NCBI RefSeq assembly: GCF_003955715.1
Contig: NZ_CP034463.1
Span: forward strand, 496,001 to 560,000
Direction of reading: 5' to 3'
From: Streptomyces aquilus
GTDB lineage: Bacteria; Actinomycetota; Actinomycetes; Streptomycetales; Streptomycetaceae
DNA length: 64,000 nt
In this document: positions 18,180 to 26,703 of the stretch, piece after piece
How the letters are laid out: each line of letters begins with the position of its first letter
How positions within the stretch are numbered: position 1 is the stretch's first letter
The notes under the pieces: generated by a model
What the model saw: the letters and a program-made list of their open reading frames with translations, nothing else
Told to the model about the DNA's origin: nothing
The model's database searches: none
Position numbers and translations under genes: made by a program

Positions 18180-18202
18180 TAACGCAAGTCCCAACTGCGT
18201 TA
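18180..18202. promoter_or_regulatory. Probable TetR operator 2 (MFS/TetR spacer)
   Basis: Second copy of the same operator, arms TAACGCAAGT and AACTGCGTTA around CCC. The centres of the two copies are 49 bases apart. It ends 10 bases before the TetR start, so it should block that gene directly. Confidence 0.8.
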
Positions 18203-18212
18203 AGATGAGGGG

Positions 18213-18779
18213 ATGGAAGAGCGACAGAGGACCCGGCGACCCGGCGGGCGCGGCGCCCGGGTCGGCGCGGCGGTGCATCAGGCCGTCACCGACCTGGTCA
18301 ACGAGCGCGGCTACGGCAAGTTCACCGTCGGCGACGTCGCGGCTCGCGCGGGTGTGGCCGACAGCAGCATCTACCGCCGGTGGGGCAACCTGGAGGCCCT
18401 GCTCGCCGACGTGGTGCTCACCCGCCTCAACGCCAGGTCACCCATGCCCGACACCGGGAGCCTGGCCGGCGACCTGCGCACGTACGCGGCCCAAGTGGCC
18501 CGCGAGATCACCGGACCTGACGGCCTGGCCCTGCTGCGCCTGGCCGTCGCCCTGTCCGGCAACGGCGAGCAAGGCGTCCAGGCACGCGACGACCTCCTCG
18601 CCGAACGCGCCCGCCAACTGGAGTCCATGCTCGATCGCGCCCGCGAGCGCGGCGAACACGCACCCGACGCGCTCGGCGTGCTGGACCATGTGATGGCCCC
18701 GATGTACATCCGCGTCCTGTTCGGCCTCGGGCCGCTCACCGCGGACTATGTCGACGGACTGGTCGACCGACTGGTGTGA
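18213..18779 (+). CDS. TetR-family repressor of the adjacent MFS pump
   Basis: A 188-residue regulator. The helix-turn-helix covers about residues 18-65 (VHQAVTDLVNERGYGKFTVGDVAARAGVADSSIYRRWGNLEAL). The C-terminal half resembles the TetR_C class seen in AcrR-like pump regulators (LLRLAVALSGNGEQG; APMYIRVLFGLGPL). It diverges from the DHA2 pump and has two near-identical 23-base operators in front of it. Predicted to repress both genes and release them when a transported compound binds. Confidence 0.93.
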   Translation: MEERQRTRRPGGRGARVGAAVHQAVTDLVNERGYGKFTVGDVAARAGVADSSIYRRWGNLEALLADVVLTRLNARSPMPDTGSLAGDLRTYAAQVAREITGPDGLALLRLAVALSGNGEQGVQARDDLLAERARQLESMLDRARERGEHAPDALGVLDHVMAPMYIRVLFGLGPLTADYVDGLVDRLV

Positions 18780-19043
18780 CTGCACGTCTCCCCCACCGAC
18801 CCACTCCGCGACAGCCAAGTCCGCACCGGCCGCCGGCTCGCCCTTGGGCTGGTTGCTTCGGCTTGTCGGTGGCCCTGGCCCACCACCCGCCGCACCTGCT
18901 GCCGGTGCGGCCAATGAGGGTCGAACAGCCAGTCTGCGGGCGACCCAGGGGGCGCGTCGCCCCAGTTCCTCTCCTCTCCGGAGGCGCGACGCAGGCACGA
19001 TCTGCGGTGGGACGAGGCGCCGTTGGGCACCCTCGCAAACGGA

Positions 19044-19829
19044 TCACGCGCCGGCACCGCCGTCGACGGGCAGGATCGCGCCGGTCACATACGAGGAGCG
19101 GTCGCTCAGCAGCCAGGCGGCGGCCTCGGCGATCTGCCGGGGCTCGGCCATCCGGCCCAGCGGAATCGTGGCGGTGATCTGCTCGACGATGCCGGGCGTG
19201 GCCGCCTCCCAGGTGTCGATCATCTCGGTGGAGGTGCCGCCGGGGGTGATGCCGTTCACGCGGATGTTGGCGGGGGCCCAGTTGACCGCGGCGGTCTCGG
19301 TGAGGCTGTTGAGCGCGCGCTTCATGGCCCCGTAGGCAGGCAGGGCGGGGTTGGCGCGGCGGCTGCCGATGCTGGAGGTGTTGACGATGGCCCCGCCGCC
19401 GCCCTGTCGCATGAGGGCCGCCTCGGCGGTCATGGCGGTCCAGTGCGAGCGGAAATTCACGGCGAACTGCTCGTCGATGTCCTCGTCGCTGATGGCGTCG
19501 ACCGGGCCGAACTGCTGTTGGGGGATCCCGCCGTTGTTGAAGGCACCGTCGAGCCGGCCGTGCAGCTCCTCGACGCGGCCGATGGCGGAGCGGATGCTCG
19601 CGCCGTCGGCGAGATCAAGGGTGACCGCGTCGGCGACGCCACCGTCGGCGCGGATCTCGGTCACGATCCGGTCGAGGGCGTCGGTGCCGCGGGCGGCCAG
19701 GACGACCTTGGCGCCCTCGCCGGCGAAGAGCCGGGCGGCGGCAGCGCCGATACCACGGCTGGCGCCGGTGATGAACACGACCTTGCCGTTCAGCAGGCCG
19801 ATCGGGGTGATGTCTGTGTTGGTGGTCAT
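19044..19829 (-). CDS. Short-chain dehydrogenase/reductase
   Basis: A 261-residue SDR starting at ATG 19829. The cofactor loop is TGASRGIGAAAARLFAGEG (about 20-38), LDLAD marks the adenine pocket, the NNAG motif appears as NNGG (GAFNNGGIP), the active-site Ser is in NTSSIGS and the YxxxK in YGAMK. It ends in the usual tail SSYVTGAILPVDGG. This is the FabG-like classical type. It diverges from an XRE/MmyB-like regulator only 85 bases away, which is likely to control it. The substrate is unknown. Confidence 0.93.
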   Translation of the reverse strand: MTTNTDITPIGLLNGKVVFITGASRGIGAAAARLFAGEGAKVVLAARGTDALDRIVTEIRADGGVADAVTLDLADGASIRSAIGRVEELHGRLDGAFNNGGIPQQQFGPVDAISDEDIDEQFAVNFRSHWTAMTAEAALMRQGGGGAIVNTSSIGSRRANPALPAYGAMKRALNSLTETAAVNWAPANIRVNGITPGGTSTEMIDTWEAATPGIVEQITATIPLGRMAEPRQIAEAAAWLLSDRSSYVTGAILPVDGGAGA

Positions 19830-19914
19830 GTCAGCAGCGTGTGCCGGTTTCCCGCCCCGATACAGGCACAAGCCGTACCAGGATCCGGCTCCGCGCAGCG
19901 TGCAGACTCGGAGT

Positions 19915-20769
19915 ATGGACAAGCAGGAGCTGGGCACCTTCCTGCGCAGCCGCCGCGAGCGGCTGCGGCCTCAGGACGTCGGTCTCCCCTCAGGCCCGCG
20001 GCGGCGGACACCGGGCCTTCGGCGCGAGGAGGTGGCGGTCCTCGCGCACATCTCCACGGAGTACTACATCCGCCTCGAACAGGGCAGAGCCGCCTCACGA
20101 CCCTCCGGCGAGGTCCTCGCCGGCATCGCGGACGCACTCCTGCTCACCGACGCCGAATCCCATCACCTCCACGTCCTGGCGGGCACCGCCCCCAACCGAA
20201 CCGCACTGCACCGGCGCGACGTCCGCCCGAGCATCCTCGCGCTGCTCGAGCGGCTGCCGCAGACGGCCGGCTTCGTCATGTCCGCCGCCTTCGAGGTACT
20301 CGCCTGGAACGACCTCGCGGCCGCGCTCATGGAGGACTTCGCCGCACTCGACCCCAAGGACCGCAACCTGGCGCGCCGGGCATTCCTAGTCCCGCAGCGC
20401 GACGACGCGCCGCTGTACGGCATCTCCGACGCCGCCGAGTTCCGTCACCACGTGGTCCGGGAACTACGCTCCGCCCTCGCCCGTTACCCGGCGGATCCCG
20501 CGGTGACCGGCCTCGTCGACGAACTGCGCGACGCCAGCGCCGACTTCGCCCGGCTCTGGGAGCGGCACGACGTGCAGGCCGCAACGGTGCTCACGAAGAC
20601 CTTCCGCCACCCGGCCGTCGGCGAGATAACCGTCGACTGCGACTCACTCGCGCTCACCGACCGCGACCAGTACCTCGTGCTCTACAGCGCCCCTCAAGGA
20701 TCCCCAAGCGCCGAAGCACTGGCCCTTCTGAACGTCCTTGGAACCTCGGCCGCCGAGTATCGGCACTAG
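19915..20769 (+). CDS. XRE-family regulator with MmyB-like ligand domain
   Basis: A 284-residue regulator with the same design as the one at 10618-11541: ELGTFLRSRRERLRPQDVGLP, then PGLRREEVAVLAHISTEYYIRLEQG, then an MmyB-like domain (LPQTAGFVMSAAFEVLAWNDLA; DRNLARRAFLV; RHPAVGEITVDCDSLALTDRDQYLVLY-type end). It diverges from the SDR gene, matching the family habit of regulating a neighbouring dehydrogenase. The two window copies differ clearly in sequence, so they are old paralogues rather than a recent duplication. Confidence 0.92.
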   Translation: MDKQELGTFLRSRRERLRPQDVGLPSGPRRRTPGLRREEVAVLAHISTEYYIRLEQGRAASRPSGEVLAGIADALLLTDAESHHLHVLAGTAPNRTALHRRDVRPSILALLERLPQTAGFVMSAAFEVLAWNDLAAALMEDFAALDPKDRNLARRAFLVPQRDDAPLYGISDAAEFRHHVVRELRSALARYPADPAVTGLVDELRDASADFARLWERHDVQAATVLTKTFRHPAVGEITVDCDSLALTDRDQYLVLYSAPQGSPSAEALALLNVLGTSAAEYRH

Positions 20770-20825
20770 CACGACAGTCCAGGCGTCGCTGAAGGCCGCC
20801 GGTGGCTGTCGGCGGTGGGTGCGTT

Positions 20826-21896
20826 TCAGTCCGATCCTGCGGGGTCGGGCTGCGGGATGCCCTGCTCCGGCAGGCTCGTCGTGGCGTCCCACAGGCGGGT
20901 GAACTGCCTGAGCCGGTGTTCGACGTGGGCGGGGCGGGCGTTGAGTGTGGTCTTGGCGTTGACGTCCTTGGTGTCCTGGTCGATCTCGTAACTCAGTTCC
21001 CGGTCGAAGATGATGAAGTCGCTCTGGGTGCCGAGCCGCGCCCAGGGCGGCAGTTGGGAGAGTGCCACCACGCGGGAGTCGAGCCCAAGAGCCCGTTGGT
21101 TGGCGCACAGTGCCAGCACTTCCGCGTCGATGTGCTGTTCGTCGTCGACGAGGAACAGCCGGCGGACCTGCACACCTCGTGCCAGGGCGTCGCTCTGCGC
21201 CTCCAGGTAGCGGGCGGCGGGCTCGCTGCCCCAGAAGTGCCGGTCGACGGAGGTGCTGGTCGCGTCGAGGCTGTGCTTGATGCAGCGGGTCAGGTCGATC
21301 AGCCAGTCCTGGTTCTCTCCCAGGCAGTCCGCGCTGCGGTTGCTGAGGTTCTCCAGCAGTCCGGCCAGGCGCTCGATCTCCTCGCTGGCGAAGGTCTTCA
21401 CGGTCTCGTTGTTGAGCTCGCCGCACTCCGTTGCCCGGCGGGCGAGTTTGATGACCGCGTCCGAGCGCAGCACCGAGCGGTCGACGTTGCTGAACAGTTC
21501 GGTCGCCGCGTTGATCTGCCGGAACCGGTCGTCGACCAGGGTGGTGAGGGCGACGTGATGGCTGATCAGGTTGTCCTTGACGTCGCGGATCAGGTCCGCC
21601 TGGCTGCCCTCGATCTCGACCAGACGTTTCTCGAAGTCGACGAGGTACTGCACGATGAGGGCCGCGCCGCCGATGACGATGGAGGCGGTCAGGTTCCACA
21701 CGTCGCCCGCCCCTTGGTTCGCGTCGACCGCGTTGGTGACGAGCAGTGCGATGACGAAGACCACGGAGGTCACCAGGGTCTTCATGAGGACCGGCGGGAT
21801 CCGCAGTCCCCTATTGTCGGGCCGCCTGGGCGGCGGGGCGGGGGACGGTAAGGCCGGGTTCGCCGGTGTGGTGGTGGTCGCTGGTGCTCCGTTCAT
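20826..21896 (-). CDS. Two-helix membrane protein A of the SCO2521-2525-type locus
   Basis: A 356-residue protein, last gene of the operon, 16 bases after the SCO2521-like gene with a strong GGGGGAGA site before its ATG. A Pro-rich cytosolic start precedes two helices: about 37-58 (LMKTLVTSVVFVIALLVTNAV) and about 66-87 (SIVIGGAALIVQYLV), the second running into DFEKRLVEIE. A helical linker (about 90-190) leads to a soluble domain: DWLIDLTRCIKHSLDAT, HFWGSEPAARYLEAQ, GVQVRRLFLVDDEQ, FIIFDRELSYEI. That domain vaguely recalls phospholipase-D-like/DUF6879 folds but has no HKD motif. It is a clear paralogue of the protein at 28340-29314. The function is unknown. Confidence 0.85.
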   Translation of the reverse strand: MNGAPATTTTPANPALPSPAPPPRRPDNRGLRIPPVLMKTLVTSVVFVIALLVTNAVDANQGAGDVWNLTASIVIGGAALIVQYLVDFEKRLVEIEGSQADLIRDVKDNLISHHVALTTLVDDRFRQINAATELFSNVDRSVLRSDAVIKLARRATECGELNNETVKTFASEEIERLAGLLENLSNRSADCLGENQDWLIDLTRCIKHSLDATSTSVDRHFWGSEPAARYLEAQSDALARGVQVRRLFLVDDEQHIDAEVLALCANQRALGLDSRVVALSQLPPWARLGTQSDFIIFDRELSYEIDQDTKDVNAKTTLNARPAHVEHRLRQFTRLWDATTSLPEQGIPQPDPAGSD

Positions 21897-21912
21897 GTCG
21901 TCTCCCCCGTCG

Positions 21913-22896
21913 TTAAGGGCCTATGGGCTGCCTCGTCAAGGCGTTGAGCAGGGCAAGGCGGTCCCGGATCCGCTGGACGAGGTTGTCCCACTGGCGGGTG
22001 AATCCGGGGTTTTGCTCGAGGACGTTCCACAGTCCTCGAAGCGCGTGGTCGCCGCGGGCCGCGGGCATCCACAGGTGGATCAGGTGCTCGACGGCCGGGC
22101 GCAGTGCGGTGAGCGCGTCGGGCCCCTCGGCCGGGCCGAGTCTGCCGTCGAGGAGGCGCACGACGGTGGTGAGGAGCCAGTCGTGCAGTGCCAGGTCCTC
22201 GCACAGGGCGGCGACGGCGGCCGGGTCGGTGGCGGCGGGTACCCGCAGCCGGACCGTGCGCAGGTCGTCCTCGGTGAGGGTGAACTCCTCGATCACCGGT
22301 CCCTCTCCCGGCTCGGCCTGCCGGGCAGCCCAACGCAGCCTGGTGTGGCGGGACTTCAGGGGGGCCTTCTGGTCGAGCAGCGGGTGCCGGAGCAGGGTGG
22401 TGAGGGTGCCGTCCGCGATCAGGCCGAGGTCGAGTTCGCCGTGTCCGGCCCCGTCGAGGACGCCTTGGGCCGCCTCGTGTTCGGGAAGCCGGCCCAGGGG
22501 TTCGAGCACTCCGGGATGGATGAGGTAGTGCCCCCAGGGGCGGCGCCGTTCGGGGCCTCGGGCGAGGGCCCGGACATGGGCGCTGCTCTGCAGGATCCGG
22601 CCCTCGGTGAGGGCGGCGCGCGTGGCGACGGTGCCGACGACACGCACCTTGGCCCCGTTGGAGGTGGGCATCCGGCAGTCGACGCCGGTGAGGGTCTGCG
22701 GGGAGCGCACGTAGAGATTGGGGCGTTCGGAGACCAGGACGCGTTCGTCCGGGCGCAGCCGCAGCAGCTGGGCGGCGGCACGGGCGTCCAAGGGGTTCAG
22801 CGAGGGCAGCACACAGGTGCGGATCTCCCCGCAGGCCAAGACCGGGAGCGCCGGGGGCGTGGCCGGTGGGGCCGGTGGGGCCGGTGGGGCCGTCAC
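21913..22896 (-). CDS. SCO2521-family protein
   Basis: A 327-residue protein. The GTG at 22896 overlaps the preceding stop as GTGA, so translation is coupled. After a repetitive Pro/Ala lead come the family-like segments VLACGEIRTCVLPS, RPDERVLVSERPNLYVRSP, TLTGVDCRMPTSNGAKVRVVG and VATRAALTEGRILQSSAHVR, then a helical second half (LALHDWLLTTVVRLLDGRLG; NPGFTRQWDNLVQRIRDRLAL). No signal, membrane helix or known catalytic motif is visible. The name follows the conserved Streptomyces gene block SCO2521-SCO2525, recognised from memory. The role is unknown. Confidence 0.82.
   Translation of the reverse strand: MTAPPAPPAPPATPPALPVLACGEIRTCVLPSLNPLDARAAAQLLRLRPDERVLVSERPNLYVRSPQTLTGVDCRMPTSNGAKVRVVGTVATRAALTEGRILQSSAHVRALARGPERRRPWGHYLIHPGVLEPLGRLPEHEAAQGVLDGAGHGELDLGLIADGTLTTLLRHPLLDQKAPLKSRHTRLRWAARQAEPGEGPVIEEFTLTEDDLRTVRLRVPAATDPAAVAALCEDLALHDWLLTTVVRLLDGRLGPAEGPDALTALRPAVEHLIHLWMPAARGDHALRGLWNVLEQNPGFTRQWDNLVQRIRDRLALLNALTRQPIGP
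22861..22887. repeat. Three tandem copies of a 9-base unit
   Basis: GGCCGGTGG three times in a row at the 5' end of the SCO2521-like gene, encoding its Pro/Pro/Ala-rich N-terminus. The copy number could vary between strains. Confidence 0.8.
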
Positions 22897-23858
22897 CTCG
22901 ACGGCTCCGGGCAGAAGACGTAGGAGACCCGGTCGGCCACCGAGTCGGGGGGCGTGATGCCGTCCGCGTGTGCGCGGGCGGTGATCTGCTCGACGGCGCC
23001 GTGGTCGACGTCGGTCTGGTCGAGGATGATCCGCACCGCGTGCTCGACGGGGAGGAACCGGGCGGGTAGCACGGAGCACGTGCGGTAGGCGCAGAAGGGG
23101 GCGGCGGCGGGGTTGAGCTGGGTCAGCGGCGGCAGTTCGTCCCAGCTCCGGGGGTGGCCGCGAGGGCTCGCGGGGCGCGGGAGCAGGACCGGTTCGCCTT
23201 CGTTGCGCAGGAGGCCGAGGCGGGCCAGCTGCCAGACGGCGGCGAGGAGGGGGCAGGACCAGGTGCGGTTGCCGTCCTTGTCGTCGTCCCAGAGTTCGAC
23301 GTCCAGGAAGACGGAGTGGCGGCGGGCCGCGGTCTCGGTGGGCGGCTGCCAGGGGGCCGTCCTGCGCATGGCCTGGGATCGCCCGGAGGGGCTTCGCTGT
23401 CCGTTGGCGAGCCAGCCGGACTCACTGACCGGCGGGCGGGCGCCGTAGCTGCCCGGGGGCGGTGATTCGACGAGGCGGTGGGCGACGGACTGGGCGAGGG
23501 GGACCTTGTCGGCGATCGCGCAGGCGGATTCGCGGGCCAGATAGTCGATGACGAGGCCGGCCCCCTCGGCCGCGTCCAGAACGAGTGGGAGGAGTTCGGC
23601 CGGGGTGGAGAAGCGGCTGAAGTAGTCGTCGACGAGGAAGCAGGTGCTGACGCGTGGCCGGGCGGCGCCGGTACGGGCGGCGATGTCGGCGCGGGCCGCG
23701 TCCGCCCAGGGCCGTACCCGCGTGAAGAGCTCACGCAGACGATCCGGGCCGCCTTCCAGGTCCTCCATGTACAAGTGGCCGATTTCCAGGGAGAGATGGG
23801 AGAGAGGTACCGCGATGGTGCGGCTCTGTGCCGTGGTCTCCCGGAAGACGTCGGTCAC
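22893..23858 (-). CDS. SCO2522-family protein
   Basis: A 321-residue protein starting at GTG 23858, overlapping the NTPase stop as GTGA. It begins with TIAVPLSHLSLEIGHLYMEDL, then RPRVSTCFLVDDYFSRFS (a conserved-looking acidic pair), AAEGAGLVIDYLARESACA and, in the second half, SVFLDVELWDDDKDGNRTWSCPLLAAVWQLARLGLLR, ending with CSVLPARFLPVEHAVRIIL. The acidic clusters might bind metal, but no nuclease or transferase family is clear to me. It lacks signal and membrane segments. Its placement between the SCO2521-like gene and the NTPase matches the conserved block; the role is unknown. Confidence 0.82.
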   Translation of the reverse strand: MTDVFRETTAQSRTIAVPLSHLSLEIGHLYMEDLEGGPDRLRELFTRVRPWADAARADIAARTGAARPRVSTCFLVDDYFSRFSTPAELLPLVLDAAEGAGLVIDYLARESACAIADKVPLAQSVAHRLVESPPPGSYGARPPVSESGWLANGQRSPSGRSQAMRRTAPWQPPTETAARRHSVFLDVELWDDDKDGNRTWSCPLLAAVWQLARLGLLRNEGEPVLLPRPASPRGHPRSWDELPPLTQLNPAAAPFCAYRTCSVLPARFLPVEHAVRIILDQTDVDHGAVEQITARAHADGITPPDSVADRVSYVFCPEPSR

Positions 23859-24778
23859 GGCTTCCCCCAGTGGGTGTCGTCGGTGAGGCGTCCGGCGATC
23901 GCTTCCAGCGCGTCCAGCGTCTCCTTGTTGGCGATCTTGGTGGCGACGACCTCTTCCTCGGTGATCAGCTGTTCCCGCCACTGCAGGATCGGCTCCAGCG
24001 GCACGGTGCCGAGCAACACCGTGTCTCCGATGCCGAGTTCGGAGGCGAGTCGGCGCAGTCGTTCGTCGTACATCTGCATCCAGGCGGACTGGGCGGGCGA
24101 GACGTGCGACCACAGCGAGGAGTCGGGGTCGGGTACGGCGGCCCGGACGAAGCGGATCACGGCCCGCAGTGCGTCCTTGTCGTGGCCGAGTTCGGCTCCG
24201 CCCTCCAACAGGCCGCGAGCGGCGTAGACCAGCCCTGCCGCGGCGATGACGTGCTGTCGGGTCCAGCGGTGGAAGACCACCCAGCGGTGCGGGACGTTGC
24301 GCAGTTCGGGCCGTGCGGTGGCTTCCAGGACCATGTCCATGGCGTAGCTGCGGCCGGCGCTGAGGTCGACCAGGATCAGGTCGAACTCGCCGTGCAGGCG
24401 CAGGAAGAGGTTGACGCAGCGCTGGACGGAGTCCTCGTCCGTGACGAACTCGCCGCCGCTGACGTCGCCGGGGAGCAGCACGAGTCGTCCGGCTCCGATG
24501 GTGTTGCGTCGCAGTACGGGATGTTCGGTGCGGCGCCAGACGTCGACCCGGGCCGGTTCGGGGGCGGTGCCCTCCAGATAGGAGTGCAGGCCGCCCTCGC
24601 CCGTGCCGCGCAGGATGTCGGGGACGTCGAAGACGGCGGGTGCGGTGGGTGAGCCGAAGTCGAAGTCGACGTAGGCCACATGGTCACCGGCTAGGGCTCG
24701 CTGGTAGGCGAGGTTCGCGCTGGTGACGGAGCGGCCGGTGCCTCCCTTGTCGGAGGCGGCGAAGACGATCACCGCCAC
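23855..24778 (-). CDS. MinD/ParA-like NTPase with variant P-loop (SCO2523 family)
   Basis: A 307-residue cytosolic NTPase-like protein starting at GTG 24778, overlapping the upstream gene by 10 bases. The fold is SIMIBI (MinD/ParA-like): AVIVFAASDKGGTGRSVTSA carries a deviant Walker A where the final Lys of KGGxGK is Arg (KGGTGRS), while the first, signature Lys remains. YVDFDFGSP fits Walker A-prime and FDLILVDLSAGRS the Walker B-like strand; DMVLEATARPE and WVVFHRWTRQH follow. The Arg swap predicts altered nucleotide binding or hydrolysis, perhaps a switch rather than a motor. It is the core gene of the block; the partner is not known. Confidence 0.9.
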   Translation of the reverse strand: MAVIVFAASDKGGTGRSVTSANLAYQRALAGDHVAYVDFDFGSPTAPAVFDVPDILRGTGEGGLHSYLEGTAPEPARVDVWRRTEHPVLRRNTIGAGRLVLLPGDVSGGEFVTDEDSVQRCVNLFLRLHGEFDLILVDLSAGRSYAMDMVLEATARPELRNVPHRWVVFHRWTRQHVIAAAGLVYAARGLLEGGAELGHDKDALRAVIRFVRAAVPDPDSSLWSHVSPAQSAWMQMYDERLRRLASELGIGDTVLLGTVPLEPILQWREQLITEEEVVATKIANKETLDALEAIAGRLTDDTHWGKP

Positions 24779-26634
24779 ACCTCACCCGCGGCGGCGCTGC
24801 GGGCCTGGGCGAGCGTGTCGAGTTCACCGAGCACGGACAGCGCGAGCGCACCGGCGGTGCCGGGTTGGTCGCCGACGAGTTCACGTGCCCTGCGCAGCCG
24901 GATCTCGATGGTGCGCAGGGACTTGGCGTGGTCGCTGTCGGAGACGACGGCGGACCGCATCTGCTCCCGGCCGAAGCGGTGGGTGGCCTCGCTGAGCAAC
25001 GCGGTGGCGAAGGAGCCGAGTTCAGGGCTGCCGACGGGCTTGCGGTCGTAGAAGTTGTACGCGGCGACCATGCATTCGGTGAGGCGTTCGGTCATGCTCC
25101 AGGAGGGCGAGCCCTCGCGTTTGGGTGCGGTGGGGAAGACCGCCTGGGCGTCGTCCCACAGGTCCGTGCCCTCGCCGTCGGCGATGCGCCGCTGCCAGAG
25201 GTGGTCGAAGGTCTCCTCCGCCAGCGCCAGCAGTTCGTCCTGGATGGCGGCGCTGCGGGAGTAGGTTGCGAGTTGGACGGTGCGTTTGAGCAGGTGCGCG
25301 GAGAAATCGGTGACCGTCCACTCCAGGGGCGGGCCCAGCTGCTCGCTGCCCTGGAGGGGCAGGACGACTCCGGGGCTGTGCAGTTCCAGAGCGGAGTCAT
25401 CGCGGGTGAGCGGGCTGGTGATGCGGCCGCGCTCGGCGAGTCGGGCCAGGACCTCGGCGGTGCGGGCGAAGTCCTCGTCACCGGCCCGGCTGCGCACCAG
25501 GTCGTGGACGACGAGGGACGCCACGGAGAGGGAGAAGTACTCGGATTCGAGCTTCTGGTGGGTGACGCGCCAGGGGATGTCCTCCAGCGGCCACCGGTCG
25601 GCGCTGAACCGGGCGAGGGCGGACCAGTACTCCCGGGTGACGGTCCAGCGCAGCCGCAGTGCCTCGGCGAGTGTCTGCTGCTCCTGGTCGAGAAGACCGA
25701 GGGTGAGGGTGCGGTCGGAGGACAGGTCCTGGATGCCGTCGAGGGCGACCACGGTGAAGTACAGATAGGGAATGGGGTCCGCCACGCCGACGCTCTGGCG
25801 GCCGATGTGCTGCTCCGTGCCGTCCTTGTCGGTGCGGGTGACGGGCGGTGCGTCCTTCACCACGCCCCAGGCCCAGCCGCATTCGAACATCATCCCGGGG
25901 TCCTTGAGGCCGTCTTCGACGTCCACGCCGAGCGTGATGCGGTTGCCGATGGTGGCGCGCAGGGTCTCGAAGCGTTCCTGGAACTGACGCAGGACCGCCC
26001 GCTCGGAGAGCCTGCGCCGGCCCAGGGTCCGGCTCAGCCGCCGTCCCTGGGTGGTGTCGGCGTCGAACACGCTGACGGTGAAGGACCGCAGCAGACCGAC
26101 CATCGCCGCGGTGAGCCGCCTGCTCGTCGCTTCCCTGAGGTCCTTGACTGCTTCACGCAGGTCGGAACGGACGGTGGGGCCGGTGAACTTGTCGAGGAAG
26201 CCGAGTGTGGCGAGGCAGAGGGTGACGGACATGGAGTAGGAGTCGACTACGCCGAGGTCCCGCTGCTGGGCGGTGATCTCCGCGTCGGGGTCGGGGGTGC
26301 TGAAGTAGTGGCCGCCGCCGAAAGTGGGAGTGCCGTCCTCCTCCGCGTGATTGTGCATGAACTCGCGGAGGGCTGCGATCAGCGCGGCGGGGATCTCGGT
26401 GCGCCCTCCTGCCAGACGGAGGGCGCGCTGCACGTCCTTCTGGGTGGTGTCCGGCTCGTCCAGACGGAACTCGGGGATCTCGGTGGCCGGATACATGAGG
26501 CTCAGCAACCGCTCGGCGTCCGCGACACTGCTGCGCCCGCCGGAGTCACCCCAGGCGAAACGCCCGCCGTCGAAGGAGTGCCGTGCGATCGCTTCCCAGA
26601 TCTGGAGCAGATGAGCTCTCGGCTTGATCTCCAT
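24769..26634 (-). CDS. SCO2524-family large uncharacterised protein
   Basis: A 621-residue protein starting at ATG 26634 (MEIKPRAHLLQIWEAIARHSF). It is soluble, mostly helical and rich in charged residues. Recognisable segments are HYFSTPDPDAEITAQQRDLG followed by SYSMSVTLCLATLGFL, GNRITLGVDVEDGLKDPGMMF, DPIPYLYFTVVALDGIQDL, SEYFSLSVASLVVHDLVRS, MTERLTECMVAAYNFYDRK and LSEATHRFGREQMRSAV. There is no known enzyme motif. Its 3' end overlaps the start of the NTPase gene, which implies coupled expression and probably a shared complex. It follows the methyltransferase gene by 69 bases. The family name comes from the conserved Streptomyces block; the function is unknown. Confidence 0.82.
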   Translation of the reverse strand: MEIKPRAHLLQIWEAIARHSFDGGRFAWGDSGGRSSVADAERLLSLMYPATEIPEFRLDEPDTTQKDVQRALRLAGGRTEIPAALIAALREFMHNHAEEDGTPTFGGGHYFSTPDPDAEITAQQRDLGVVDSYSMSVTLCLATLGFLDKFTGPTVRSDLREAVKDLREATSRRLTAAMVGLLRSFTVSVFDADTTQGRRLSRTLGRRRLSERAVLRQFQERFETLRATIGNRITLGVDVEDGLKDPGMMFECGWAWGVVKDAPPVTRTDKDGTEQHIGRQSVGVADPIPYLYFTVVALDGIQDLSSDRTLTLGLLDQEQQTLAEALRLRWTVTREYWSALARFSADRWPLEDIPWRVTHQKLESEYFSLSVASLVVHDLVRSRAGDEDFARTAEVLARLAERGRITSPLTRDDSALELHSPGVVLPLQGSEQLGPPLEWTVTDFSAHLLKRTVQLATYSRSAAIQDELLALAEETFDHLWQRRIADGEGTDLWDDAQAVFPTAPKREGSPSWSMTERLTECMVAAYNFYDRKPVGSPELGSFATALLSEATHRFGREQMRSAVVSDSDHAKSLRTIEIRLRRARELVGDQPGTAGALALSVLGELDTLAQARSAAAGEVWR

Positions 26635-26703
26635 TCCCAGCCCTTCAACCAGGTCGTCCCGCACACCGCCCGTTCTCTGCCACCGGCGGGCGGAAGGGGA
26701 AGT

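Noticed and set aside
20796..20815. Terminator between the XRE gene and membrane protein A
   Set aside because: Only a 6-base CCGCCG/CGGCGG stem is present, common by chance at this GC content.
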